The notes beneath the pieces were generated by a model. That model was not told where the DNA came from. It searched no databases and worked only from the letters and a program-made list of their open reading frames with translations. DNA of 64,000 nucleotides from Salinirarus marinus (lineage in GTDB: Archaea > Halobacteriota > Halobacteria > Halobacteriales > Haloferacaceae): contig CP132292.1 of assembly GCA_030734185.1 (NCBI GenBank), positions 2,833,203 to 2,897,202 on the forward strand. Direction: 5' to 3'. Each line of letters opens with the position of its first letter. Position 1 is the first letter of the stretch. The position numbers were made by a program, and so were the translations under genes. Below are positions 1 to 8,956 of this stretch, piece after piece.

Positions 1-556
1 GCACCGTCCCCGGTTCGGGCGCTTCGGGGAACAGACAGCGATAACACGGCCCGTCGGGACTGAGCGTCGTCAGTTGCCCTTCGAACTTGTAGATGGCTCC
101 GTGGGCGATGGGTACCTCGGCGATGCGGCAGGCGTCGTTGAGCATGTACCGCGTCGGGAAGTTGTCGCTGGCGTCGACGACGACGTCGTACCCCGCGACG
201 ACGTCCTCGACGTCGTCGGGATCGAGGCGCATCTCGTACGCCTCGACGTCGACGTCGGGGTTCAGCCGCTCGACGAACGCCTTCGCGCTCTCGACTTTCG
301 GCTTCCCCACGTCGGCGTCGGCGTGGATCACCTGACGCTGGAGGTTGCTCCGTTCGACCACGTCGTCGTCGACGATGCCGAGGTGGCCCACGCCCGCCGC
401 CGCGAGGTACTGGATGACGGGCGCGCCGAGGCCGCCCGCGCCGACGATCAGCGCTCGCCCGTCGAGGAGCCGTTTCTGTCCCTCCGGCCCGACTTCGTCC
501 ATGATGATGTGTCGAGAGTACCGGTCCAGTTGCGTCGCATCGAGCGAGAGGCTCAT
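1..556 (-). CDS. ubaA: SAMP-activating enzyme E1 (UbaA/ThiF/MoeB family), partial
   Basis: This leftward gene starts at the ATG complementary to 554-556 and runs off the left edge, so only about the first 185 residues are visible. They show the ThiF-fold start (LDRYSRHIIMDEVGPEGQ), the nucleotide-binding GAGGLG loop at residues 39-44, the E1 signature SNLQRQV, VVVDASDNFPTRY, and the first zinc CxxC (C171-C174). The family adenylates the C-terminus of a ubiquitin-like or sulfur-carrier protein. In haloarchaea the single E1-like enzyme UbaA serves both sampylation and sulfur transfer to tRNA and molybdopterin. The catalytic cysteine lies beyond the edge. MoeB or ThiF is the alternative name. 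The tRNA-thiolation gene at the far end of the window belongs to the same pathway but is not adjacent. Confidence 0.9.
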   Translation of the reverse strand, partial: MSLSLDATQLDRYSRHIIMDEVGPEGQKRLLDGRALIVGAGGLGAPVIQYLAAAGVGHLGIVDDDVVERSNLQRQVIHADADVGKPKVESAKAFVERLNPDVDVEAYEMRLDPDDVEDVVAGYDVVVDASDNFPTRYMLNDACRIAEVPIAHGAIYKFEGQLTTLSPDGPCYRCLFPEAPEPGTV

Positions 557-1502
557 GCTCTTCCTCCGTCGTCCGGACGGATAAATCCGTGCTGGTGAGA
601 TTCTCCGATATCCCGGTTCGCGTGCAGATCGTCGCTCCGTTTCGGGACGTGAATCGGCGGCTTCCTGATGGGGTGTTGGATCTCTCCCGGCTGTAACATC
701 GACAACATACTCCGGCCTCGCTGTCGGTTCACTCGTTCGTGGTGACTGTCGGCATCTCCGCCGGCGTTTACGTCGCGGTGGCGCTACCGCGAGATCGGGC
801 GTGCCGTCTGAGTGTCGTCTATAAACCACTATCCGCGATACCAAACCACGGCTGACGTCTCACTGACTTCATCGGGTGTCTCGACGAAATCGACGAGACG
901 GCGGCTACGAGGCGTGGCCCGGAACCGATGCCGGCGGAATACCGCCCCCGACGCCCCGTAGGACGCGTATTTTCTCCGACGCTCTCGCCGTGCGTTCCCG
1001 ACCGCGCTGGGATTCGACTGCGCCCCCCGCGGGCCATCTTGGCGCGGATGTGCCTGCCGGCGGGCACATCCGACGGGTAGCCGCGCTATCGGCGAATCGT
1101 ACGGGACTCGCCCGGCGTTTCACGTCGAGACGGACGGCCGACCCGCAGGTGGAACTCACGGCGTGCAACGTTGCGGGCGTTGTACGCGTAGCGGTTACAG
1201 GTCACGGGAACGCCGACATCGGCTTCGACGTCCCGTCGACGAAACCGTTACGCACCGCGGGCGTCCGGGTATCACCGCGCCGTCGGGTGAGGATCCGCCT
1301 CGTAGTCGGCTGGAGACCAGGCCGCCCTCGTCATCATCCGACTACCGTTTTCGACGCCCGACGCGCCAGCCGAAATCTCGGCTCTCGTCTCCGATTTGCT
1401 ATCGCGATATCGGATTTATCGTACTGTGATGCCGGCGTTGCTGGAGCGCGTGACCGGGAGCCGCACGGCTCGTCGGGTGCGAAAAACGGAGAAAACGGCG
1501 CG
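557..1502. other. 945-bp region without a recognisable gene
   Basis: Between ubaA and rpl15e I find no convincing coding region on either strand. Open frames cross it but show no haloarchaeal acidic bias and no family motif. It contains a TATA-like CTATAAACC near 827-835 and a 28-nt inverted repeat at 1045-1072. I looked for RNase P RNA, SRP RNA and tRNA signatures by eye and did not find them. A non-coding RNA remains possible. Confidence 0.5.
1045..1072. repeat. 28-nt near-perfect inverted repeat
   Basis: The two 14-nt halves, CGGATGTGCCTGCC and GGCGGGCACATCCG, are reverse complements except for one wobble-compatible pair. As RNA this folds into a long GC-rich hairpin. It sits in the middle of the gene-free stretch, so it could be a terminator-like hairpin, part of a structured RNA or a protein-binding palindrome. 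Confidence 0.6.
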
Positions 1503-2093
1503 TTACTTGCCGCGTCGACGGTCGCCCGAGATGCTCGGCCGCGTGTGCTCGGTGCCTTTGCCGCGCTTGCGCTGACCGCGTCCTTTCGTCCCGGCGCTGG
1601 TCAGGCCGCGGAAGGTCCGGCCCTTGTGCTTGGGTTCGCAGATCCAGTTGAGGTCGTCGTCGTTCTCGATAGCGGGGTGGTTCGGGTCCAGAAGGATCAC
1701 TTCGTGCCACTTCTGGGAGCCGTCCTCGCCGACCCAGTAGGAGTTGAGCACCCGGAGGTTCGGATATTTCCGGGAGGCGCGCTCCTCGGAGATGCGCTGG
1801 ATGCTCTTGCGTCGACCGATGCGGTTGACGCCCTGGCGTTTCGTGCGGCGGCCGGCCTTGTGTCGGCGCTTTCGCGCTCCGCCCTTGCGGACGGAGGCGC
1901 GGACGACGACGACGCCCTGTTTGGCCTTGTAGCCGAGTTCGCGAGCCTTGTCGAGACGCGTCGGGCGGTCGATTCGTTCGAGTGCGCCCTGCTCGCGCCA
2001 CTCCTGTTTTCGTTGCCACTGCAGTTCGGCGAGCTGCCCCTCGTCGGGGTCACGCCACGCCTCTCGGATGTGCGAGTAGAAGCTTCGTGCCAT
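1503..2093 (-). CDS. rpl15e: 50S ribosomal protein L15e
   Basis: The 196-residue, Arg/Lys-rich protein begins [13 protein letters not shown] and carries the L15e core ([61 protein letters not shown]). This is the full family length. L15e is a large-subunit rRNA-binding protein of archaea and eukaryotes. An upstream in-frame start exists, but the MARSFY start matches the conserved N-terminus. It is transcribed leftward, with the gene-free region downstream. Confidence 0.97.
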   Translation of the reverse strand: MARSFYSHIREAWRDPDEGQLAELQWQRKQEWREQGALERIDRPTRLDKARELGYKAKQGVVVVRASVRKGGARKRRHKAGRRTKRQGVNRIGRRKSIQRISEERASRKYPNLRVLNSYWVGEDGSQKWHEVILLDPNHPAIENDDDLNWICEPKHKGRTFRGLTSAGTKGRGQRKRGKGTEHTRPSISGDRRRGK

Positions 2094-2309
2094 TGGTATC
2101 ACCACGGGCGCTTGCGATTCAGCCGGGGTGGTCCGACCACCCGGCCACATTTCGTCCCGTTCTCACAGGTGCCCGCTGGTGCCCGTCTCCCAGCGAGTTG
2201 TCGACTCTACCGCCGGACTGCCTTTAAGGACTTCGAATCGGAATCCGGTTCGGTCGTTTTCTCTCGTCCCCGCCGGTGGGCTCAAGACCCCTCCCGACGA
2301 GCGTCCGCC

Positions 2310-2684
2310 ATGGACGTCCACACCCTTGATCACCTCGTCCTCTACGCGACGGACGTCGACGAGACCTGCGCGTTCTACGAGCGCCTCGGGATGGAACGCC
2401 GGGAGTTCGGCGACGGCCGAGTCGCCCTCCACTTCGGCGACTACAAGATCAACCTCCACCGGGCGGGCGACGAGTACGACCCGCACGCACGCGACCCGAC
2501 GCCCGGCGCGGCGGACCTCTGTCTCGTCACCGACGACGTGGACGACGTCGCCGCCGAACTCGACGACGCCGGCATCGACGTCGTCGAAGGCCCCGTCTCC
2601 CGGACGGGAGCGCGCGGCGAACTGCGCTCGGTCTACGTCTACGATCCCGACGGGAACCTGGTCGAGATCGCCGCCTACCGGTAG
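2310..2684 (+). CDS. VOC family protein (glyoxalase/bleomycin-resistance fold)
   Basis: This 124-residue single-domain vicinal-oxygen-chelate protein begins MDVHTLDHLVLYATD and ends DPDGNLVEIAAYR. Candidate metal ligands are the N-terminal His of LDHLVL and the C-terminal Glu of NLVEIA, with a further His in LHFGDY or INLHRAG. VOC proteins dimerise to form the metal site and include glyoxalase I, FosA-like thiol transferases and dioxygenases. The sequence does not settle the substrate. It is divergent from rpl15e across a 216-bp gap and is a stand-alone gene. Confidence 0.85.
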   Translation: MDVHTLDHLVLYATDVDETCAFYERLGMERREFGDGRVALHFGDYKINLHRAGDEYDPHARDPTPGAADLCLVTDDVDDVAAELDDAGIDVVEGPVSRTGARGELRSVYVYDPDGNLVEIAAYR

Positions 2685-2863
2685 CGCCCCCGCCTCGCTA
2701 CCCCCTCGTGCCGGCGATTAGGGTCCTGATTAGGGACACACGATTTGCCAGCCCAAGCAGTCTTTCCGCACCACCGGACCGGCCGGACGGCCGCTCGTAG
2801 CAGCTGTACGGGCACCGGGGACGACCCCGCTACGACGCCCCGCGGCCGGTGTGGGACAGGACT

Positions 2864-5020
2864 ATGACACGAACACGCCTCCAGAGCGGATTCGTGACGG
2901 TGCTGCTGGTGTGCTCTCTCGTGGGGACGTTCGCGGCTCCCGCGACGGCGACAGCCGGCAGTGTTACGGTCGCGGACGTCGGGACCGGGCAGGGATCGGT
3001 CACACAGACGGTCTCCGTCGTCGGGCGGTCGACGGACGGGGAGACGCCGAATCGCTACGTCGTCGACGTCGCCGCCGCCGTCGATCAGGGGGCCGCGGTG
3101 CGGGACGTCGCCTTCGAGAACGCGGGCGACGACGTCCTCGAACGCGGCCCCGAATACCACGCCGACGACGGGACGGTAACGCTCTCGGTCGGCGAGGGCG
3201 ACGGGGGCGACGACCGGGTCACGTTCGACGTGACGCTCACCCTCGACACGGACCGCGCGACGCCCGCCGGCGGACTCGAGTACGCCGTCCGGCAGTACGA
3301 CACGGCGAGAGAAGAGAACGAACGGGGGTCGTGGAACGCCCGGTTCGACCTCCTCGGGACCACCGCGCTCGACGTGGCCAGTACGAACGCCAGCGCGGAC
3401 GCCGGCGTCGTGACGCACACGTTCTCGTTCGAGATGACCGGCGCGACGACCGCCGAGCGGATCGCCGTCGACACGCCCGGGGCCGACTACAGCAACGTCG
3501 AGGGACGCGACGTCAATCTGACCGTCGGGGGCGAGGAGGTCGCGGTCGACTCGGTCAGCGGTGCCGACGGCTCACTGACCGTCGCCCTCGACGGGGCGTC
3601 GCTCGACGACGGCGAGGCGGTGACGCTCGACGTAGACGACGCGCGAAACCCGACGAGGTCGATCAAATCGCGCGTCTCGGTCGGCGACGGGCCGCACGCG
3701 TTCACCGGGAGCGACGCCATGGTGATCCGGGAGCCGTCGGACGATCCCGACGGGCCGCCCGTCTGGAACACCACGGACGAATCGTCGGCCGACGCGTCGA
3801 CGGACGGCGTCGCCAGCGTCGAGGAGTTCGGCCTCCGTTCGAGCGACGGCGACGTCACGCTCGTCCTCGCGACGACCGAACCACTCGAGAACGTCTCCGT
3901 CGACGTCTCCGGGGAGCACGACACGACGCTCGTCCGGAGCAACTTCAAGTTGGAACAGCGCGGCGGCGTCTTTCGCTACACCGCCGCCGTCGACACGGGG
4001 ACGTGGGGAACGTACGTCGCCGAGTTACGGAGGGGGCGTTCGATCGACGGCGACGAGCTCGGGGGCGGACAGCGGGCCAAAATCACGGTCACACCGCCGG
4101 ACGTCGGCCGGTTCGAACTCGTCGCTTCCGGCCGGGACGTCGACCTGGTCGTGCGCCTCGGCTCTCCGGTGGAGTCCGCGACGGTACGGATGGGCGGCGG
4201 CGCGGTGGGGACGCTCGATCTGTCGGAGTTCACCCGCCGGCGGAACGGATCGCAGTACGTCTACCGCGCGGACGTCGTCACCGGCTACAACGGCCGGTTC
4301 GAGGCGTCGCTGACGTCGCTGAACGGACTGTCGACGGGCGACGGCGCGGTCGCGTCGGACGCCCTCACCGTCGACGTCGTTTCGGCGTCGGCGAACGCGA
4401 CCCCGAGCGCGCCGAACGCGACTGCCAGCCACCGATACACCGTCAAAGTGCCGCCCGGTGCGAACGTGACGAGAAACCCGCTGACGTCGCTCGCCGTGTC
4501 CTACTCCGACTCGTTCCGCGCCGCCGACGGCCGGATCTCGCCGGTGAACCGCTCGGACGTCACGCTACAGGTCGTCTCCGTGAACGGCACCACCACCCTC
4601 GACGGGGCGAACGGCCTCGCGACCACTCTCGACGACGGCGTCCTCACCGTCTCCCTCTCCGGGGTCGATCGGTCGGTGCGCCCGACGCTCCACGCCGGCG
4701 ATCGGGTCACGGTCACGATCCGTTCGATCCGGAACGCCGACGAACGGGGGACGTACCCCGTCGAACTCCGGTTCGTCGACAGCGCGAGCGGACGGACGGA
4801 CGCCGAGCTGCAGCTCGACGTGAGCGGACGATCCGACCGACAGCGCGCGACGGCGACGGCCGAACCGACGCCGGCGGCGATGCCCGCTGGTCCGACCCGG
4901 CGGACGCGAGTGGGCGCTCCCGCAGCGCAGTCGCCGCCGATACCGAATCACGCCCCGGGAGTCGCGCCGTTCGTCGCGTTCGCCGCCGGCGTCGTCGCGA
5001 CGGTGTGGCGCTTCAACTGA
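2864..5020 (+). CDS. Large secreted surface protein with C-terminal membrane anchor
   Basis: The 718-residue protein has a Sec-type signal peptide (residues about 8-28, ending AAPATATA), a long beta-rich ectodomain with many N-x-S/T glycosylation sequons, and a Pro/Thr-rich linker. It ends in a short hydrophobic C-terminal helix (PFVAFAAGVVATVWRF). This layout matches haloarchaeal S-layer-like or surface glycoproteins, but the C-terminus lacks an obvious PGF archaeosortase motif. The start MTRTRLQ was chosen over an upstream in-frame codon because the signal peptide then begins normally. The ectodomain repeats a beta-sandwich-like pattern (for example VTLDVDDARNPT, LTVDVVSASANAT). No enzymatic motif is seen. 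Confidence 0.75.
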   Translation: MTRTRLQSGFVTVLLVCSLVGTFAAPATATAGSVTVADVGTGQGSVTQTVSVVGRSTDGETPNRYVVDVAAAVDQGAAVRDVAFENAGDDVLERGPEYHADDGTVTLSVGEGDGGDDRVTFDVTLTLDTDRATPAGGLEYAVRQYDTAREENERGSWNARFDLLGTTALDVASTNASADAGVVTHTFSFEMTGATTAERIAVDTPGADYSNVEGRDVNLTVGGEEVAVDSVSGADGSLTVALDGASLDDGEAVTLDVDDARNPTRSIKSRVSVGDGPHAFTGSDAMVIREPSDDPDGPPVWNTTDESSADASTDGVASVEEFGLRSSDGDVTLVLATTEPLENVSVDVSGEHDTTLVRSNFKLEQRGGVFRYTAAVDTGTWGTYVAELRRGRSIDGDELGGGQRAKITVTPPDVGRFELVASGRDVDLVVRLGSPVESATVRMGGGAVGTLDLSEFTRRRNGSQYVYRADVVTGYNGRFEASLTSLNGLSTGDGAVASDALTVDVVSASANATPSAPNATASHRYTVKVPPGANVTRNPLTSLAVSYSDSFRAADGRISPVNRSDVTLQVVSVNGTTTLDGANGLATTLDDGVLTVSLSGVDRSVRPTLHAGDRVTVTIRSIRNADERGTYPVELRFVDSASGRTDAELQLDVSGRSDRQRATATAEPTPAAMPAGPTRRTRVGAPAAQSPPIPNHAPGVAPFVAFAAGVVATVWRFN

Positions 5021-5064
5021 GCACGGACCGGCTCTCCCGGTTTGCTATCGCGACATACGGTGTA

Positions 5065-5970
5065 TCAGTGGTCCCGAACCGAGTCGAACTCCCCGGTCGC
5101 GATGGCAGCGGCGACGGCGGCGTCGTCGACCGAATCGGGCGCTTCGCCCGGGTATTTCCGCTGGAAATACCGGACGACGTTCGACACGTCGCGTTCGAGG
5201 AGTTCGCGCGCGTTCTCGTGGTCGGTCGCGACCGCCTGTGGCCAGTCGAAGATGGTGATGCCGTCCTCGTGGACGGCGACGTTGTACTCGCTCATGTCGA
5301 CGTGGACGTAGCCCGCGTCGTAGGCGCGTTCGAGTTCGCGCAACACCAAGTCGAGTATCGGGACGACCTGTTCGGCGGTGAGTTTCGCCCGCGAGAGTTC
5401 GACGCCGGCGAGTTTCTCCATCACGATGGCGTGGCGGTTCTGGTCGACGGGCCGGGGAACGGAGACGTTGGGGTAGAGCGCCTCCAGCACCTCGTGTTCG
5501 CGTTCGGCGGCCTTGCGCGCCGTGTAGAACCACGAGACGTGGTGATGATCGGCGGTGTACTCGCGTTCGCGGTTCACCTCGCGGAAGTTGGTGTACCCCT
5601 CGCGGTGGAACTTCAGCGCGAACGGCTGGTAGGACTGCACCTCGAAGACGTCGCTCTCCTTGCCGACGCCGAGCGGCGCGCCGACGCCCTGGACGGTCTC
5701 GCGTTCGGCGAACGCCCGCAGCGCGAGCGCGTCGTACCCCTCGAAGGTGAGCTGGTAGCCCTCGTACTGCATCGTCTTGCGGCGAATCAGGTCGCGTTCC
5801 ATACACCGATCCAGTCGGTAGCCGACCTCCTCGCCGGTCAGCCCCGCGTACTCCGGGAGTTCCCCCCGATTCACCCACTCGCTGAAGCGCATCCCCTGCT
5901 CGACGCCCGAGAGGAGATAGAAGTCCTCGGACTCGAGTTCGCGCATCACGCCCGCGACGTTCTGGACCAT
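5065..5970 (-). CDS. rio2: RIO2-type serine/threonine protein kinase
   Basis: The 301-residue protein has the RIO2 winged-helix N-terminus (residues 1 to about 90), then the atypical kinase domain: the nucleotide loop GVGKESDVFEV, the catalytic loop HVDMSEYN near residue 222 and the metal motif DWPQ near residue 240. RIO2 is an ATPase/kinase acting in late maturation of the small ribosomal subunit in archaea and eukaryotes. It is full length. A TATA-like CCTTTTAGG lies about 25 bp upstream of the start (plus-strand 5992-6000), which fits a leaderless transcript. It converges on the surface-protein gene with a 44-bp gap. Confidence 0.95.
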   Translation of the reverse strand: MVQNVAGVMRELESEDFYLLSGVEQGMRFSEWVNRGELPEYAGLTGEEVGYRLDRCMERDLIRRKTMQYEGYQLTFEGYDALALRAFAERETVQGVGAPLGVGKESDVFEVQSYQPFALKFHREGYTNFREVNREREYTADHHHVSWFYTARKAAEREHEVLEALYPNVSVPRPVDQNRHAIVMEKLAGVELSRAKLTAEQVVPILDLVLRELERAYDAGYVHVDMSEYNVAVHEDGITIFDWPQAVATDHENARELLERDVSNVVRYFQRKYPGEAPDSVDDAAVAAAIATGEFDSVRDH

Positions 5971-6183
5971 ACTGAGCGTGGGTGGGCGAGCCCTAAAAGG
6001 AAACCGCGTCGGGTGATGTATCGCATGTCGCTACATCGAATCGCCCGGTCTCCCTCCGCGTTCGCTCCCGGCCGTGGACGTTCGCCTCGCGACCGTGCCG
6101 TCGACCGACTGCAGGAGGTCCTTGCCCCGGGCTATATTGACCCCGCCGCCGAATCCAGCCCACATGAACCGGAGCCTGGGACG

Positions 6184-7170
6184 GTGACCGACTCCACGTC
6201 GACCGACGTCGCGGCGTCTCCCGACGAACTTCCGCTCTCCGACGACGACCGCGAGGCGTTCGAGGCCGTGCTGACCGGGCGGGCACCCGGCCCGCTCGCC
6301 GTCGTCGGCGCGCCCTTCGCGGGCCGGGAGCGACTCCTCGACCACGCGGAAGAGCGCCTCGACGCGACCCGGATCCGACTCGCTCCCGGCGACGACGCCG
6401 GCTCGATCGACGACGCGATCGGGGAGACGCCGGTCGTCGTCGACGACTGCCACCACCTCTACAGACGGGCTATCGGCGGATTCGACTCGCTGGAGGCGTT
6501 TCTCGGCCGCGTCGTCGGTGCCGACGCGCCTGTCGTGACGGGATGGAACCGCTACGCGTGGGCGTATCTCTCGGCGGTGAAGGCGCTCGACCGGGCGTTC
6601 CCCGCGCGCGTCGACGTCGGCCCGGAGACGGCCGAGCGGCTGGCCGAACTCCTGCTCTCGCGCTACGACGAACTGCCGTCGTTCGTCGACGAAAAAGCCG
6701 AGCAGTCGGGGGCGGTCGCCGTCCGCCGATTCGAGTTCGGATGGGGCGACCGGTCGTTCTCGGTGCCGATCCCCGTGCCGACGTTTCTCGCGGCGTCGCG
6801 TACGGGGGCTCGTCCCGATCCGAAAGACGTCGTTTTCGAGCGGCTCGCGGCCGTCTCGGGGGGAAACGTCGGCGTCGCCACCGCCCTCTGGGAACGGGGC
6901 CTCGACGACGTGGTCCGCCCGAGCGACGTCGGCGCGACCGGGACCGACCTGTCGTTCGACCGCGAGGAGGCGTTCTGTCTGCGCATCGTCCTCTCGAAAG
7001 AGCGCGTCGAGCGCGCGGAACTGGCCGCCGTCGTCGACGCCGATCTCGATCGGGTGCTGCCCCGATTCGTCCGCGAGGGCGTCGTCACCGTCTCCGACGG
7101 CGTCGTCGCGCTCGACCCGGCTGCCGTGCCGACCGCCGCCACGGCGACCGAACGGAGGCGGTTCCAGTGA
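6184..7170 (+). CDS. Degenerate P-loop (STAND/AAA-like) ATPase with C-terminal winged helix
   Basis: I chose the GTG at 6184, which has GGAG about 10 bases upstream; the short ATG frame just before it ends in a stop overlapping this GTG. The 328-residue protein looks like an ORC/STAND-type nucleotide switch. It has a P-loop-like GAPFAGRERLL (residues about 42-52) in which the usual GK[T/S] is replaced by GRE, a Walker-B-like VVVDDCHHLY, a sensor-like VVTGWNRYAW and a C-terminal winged-helix-like region. The GTGA overlap with the MscS gene implies co-translation. Its function is unknown. ATP binding without the P-loop lysine would be unusual, so it may bind nucleotide weakly or act structurally. 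Confidence 0.7.
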   Translation: MTDSTSTDVAASPDELPLSDDDREAFEAVLTGRAPGPLAVVGAPFAGRERLLDHAEERLDATRIRLAPGDDAGSIDDAIGETPVVVDDCHHLYRRAIGGFDSLEAFLGRVVGADAPVVTGWNRYAWAYLSAVKALDRAFPARVDVGPETAERLAELLLSRYDELPSFVDEKAEQSGAVAVRRFEFGWGDRSFSVPIPVPTFLAASRTGARPDPKDVVFERLAAVSGGNVGVATALWERGLDDVVRPSDVGATGTDLSFDREEAFCLRIVLSKERVERAELAAVVDADLDRVLPRFVREGVVTVSDGVVALDPAAVPTAATATERRRFQ

Positions 7171-7988
7171 GCGCCCCGCCCGCGATCGCCCTGCAGACCG
7201 GCTCCGAATCGCTCGGTGTCGACCCCGCGATGCTCGTCAGTGCGGCCGGGGTGCTGGTCGCCGCCTACGTGTTGGCCCGCGTCGTCTCGTACGTGCTCTC
7301 GACGGCCGCCGAGCGGAGCGCCCGTCGACGCATCACCATCAAGATGTTCATCCCGCTCACGAAGGTCCTCATCTACGGGACGGCGGTGTATCTCGTCCTC
7401 GGTCCGCTGTTTCGGCTCTCGGCGGCCCAACTGCTCGCCGTCTCCGGTCTCGTCGGCGCGGCGCTCGGCTTCGGGCTCAGAGACCTCTTCGGCGGCGTCG
7501 TCGGCGGTCTGGTGCTCGTCGTCGAGAAGCCGTACCAGATCGGCGACAAGGTCACCGTCGGCGAGCATTACGGCGAGGTGACGGGCATCGGCCTCCGGTC
7601 GACGACGCTCGTGACGCCCGACGACACGGCCGTCGTCGTCCCCAACGACGCGATGTTCACGTCGAACGTCGCCAACGCCAACGACGGCCGTCCGGAGATG
7701 ATGGTCGTCGTCGAGGTGGCCGTCGCCCCGGACGCCGACGTCGCGCGGGCGACGGAGGTGATGGAAGACGCCATCGTCACCTCGCAGTACGTCTACGTCG
7801 ACGACGACCACCCGGTCGCCGTCCTCGTCGACGACGAGGCGTACTACCGGACGATTCGCGGGAAGGCCTACGTCGCCGACCTGCGCGACGAGTTCGCCTT
7901 CGAGTCGGACGTGACCCGGCGGACGCTGGCCGCCTTCGCCGAGCGCGGCATCGAGACGCCGACCGTCCCGCCCCGACTCGGGGAGTGA
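7167..7988 (+). CDS. mscS: MscS-family mechanosensitive ion channel
   Basis: The 273-residue membrane protein has three predicted helices (residues about 20-45, 60-83, 88-118). The third carries the pore-lining pattern GLVGAALGFGLRDLFGG, followed by the beta domain (EKPYQIGDKVTVGEHYGEVTGIGLRSTTL) typical of MscS. Such channels open under membrane tension to release solutes on osmotic downshock. It starts at a GTG overlapping the stop of the ATPase gene, so the two form a translationally coupled pair. It is full length for a short MscS. Confidence 0.9.
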   Translation: MSAPPAIALQTGSESLGVDPAMLVSAAGVLVAAYVLARVVSYVLSTAAERSARRRITIKMFIPLTKVLIYGTAVYLVLGPLFRLSAAQLLAVSGLVGAALGFGLRDLFGGVVGGLVLVVEKPYQIGDKVTVGEHYGEVTGIGLRSTTLVTPDDTAVVVPNDAMFTSNVANANDGRPEMMVVVEVAVAPDADVARATEVMEDAIVTSQYVYVDDDHPVAVLVDDEAYYRTIRGKAYVADLRDEFAFESDVTRRTLAAFAERGIETPTVPPRLGE

Positions 7989-8038
7989 ACGCTTTTCACG
8001 CCGGCCGCGATAGTGACCGAGTCGAGTCACCTCGCGCT

Positions 8039-8956
8039 ATGACCGACGACGCCGCGGCCGCCGAAGCGTACTTCGAGTCGCTCGCCGACCCGACGCGGAT
8101 ACGCATCCTCGCCGTCCTCGCCCGGGCGGATGCGGCGGGCGAGACGCCGCTTCCGTACTCCGATCTCCAGTCGCGCGTCGGCGTCCGCGACAACGGCCGC
8201 CTGAACTACCACCTCTCCCGTCTCGACGGGCGCTTTCTCGCCCGCGACGACGGCGAGTACGCGCTCCGCCCGTCCGGGCGATTCGCCCACCTCGTCGCCG
8301 TCCGGTGTTGCCGCGACGCGGATCGCTCGCCGGTCGAGACCGACGCCGACTGTCACGCCTGTGGCGGCCGCCTCGTCGCCCGACGGGACGACGGGGCGTT
8401 CGTCGTCGCCTGTTCGGAGTGCGAGCGGACGGCCGCGCGCGCCGCCACGCCGTTCGTCACCCCGTCGGAAGTCGGCCGCGCGGCGTTTCTCGACGCCCTC
8501 GACCGGACGATCCGGGAACGCGCGGGGTTCCTGTCGCGCGGCCTCTGTCCGTGGTGTCGGTCGCCGACGGCGCTCTCGGCGGACGCCGACGGTCGATTCT
8601 GTCACCGGTGTGCGTCCTGTTCCGGCGTCCACCGCACCACGCCCGGCGAACTGCTCGTCGACCACCCCGAAGTCGTCGCCTTCCACCGGCGACACGGCGT
8701 CGACGTCGGCGAGCGACGGGTGTGGACGCTCCCGTTCGTGGCGAGCGAGGCGGCGTCCGTCCGCTCCCGCGATCCGTGGCGCGTCGCCGTCGCCGTCTCC
8801 GTCGACGGGAGCGACCTGACCTGCGTCCTCGACGGCGACGGGGCGGTGGTCTCTACGTCGCGCCGGACGTCTCTCCGCGGGATCTGCCGTACCGCTCGAC
8901 CACGGCGTCGGCGAGGGTGTCCCGATGGCCCTCGTTCGGGCCGCCCGCGATGGTGA
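8039..8956 (+). CDS. ArsR-like winged-helix protein with zinc-ribbon cysteines
   Basis: Residues 10-90 form an ArsR-type winged helix (ESLADPTRIRILAVLARAD, NGRLNYHLSRLDGRFL). Downstream are three Cys clusters, CHACGG/CSEC and CPWC/CHRCASC, which probably form two zinc ribbons. This combination occurs in haloarchaeal transcription regulators of unknown target. The last 104 bases overlap the 3' end of the convergent acyl-CoA dehydrogenase gene, and the Arg/Pro-rich tail there (RTARPRRRRG) is unlike the rest. The true protein may therefore end near 8855, or a small indel may hide its stop. Confidence 0.75.
   Translation: MTDDAAAAEAYFESLADPTRIRILAVLARADAAGETPLPYSDLQSRVGVRDNGRLNYHLSRLDGRFLARDDGEYALRPSGRFAHLVAVRCCRDADRSPVETDADCHACGGRLVARRDDGAFVVACSECERTAARAATPFVTPSEVGRAAFLDALDRTIRERAGFLSRGLCPWCRSPTALSADADGRFCHRCASCSGVHRTTPGELLVDHPEVVAFHRRHGVDVGERRVWTLPFVASEAASVRSRDPWRVAVAVSVDGSDLTCVLDGDGAVVSTSRRTSLRGICRTARPRRRRGCPDGPRSGRPRW

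Noticed and set aside
876-2684. A 602-codon open frame covering the gap, the rpl15e antisense and the VOC gene
   Set aside because: Only the last 124 codons resemble a protein family; the rest is antisense or intergenic GC-rich sequence without acidic bias.
2851-7170. A 1439-codon open frame on the plus strand
   Set aside because: The first 1100 codons are Arg-rich shadow of the surface gene and antisense of rio2; only the part from 6184 is a plausible gene.
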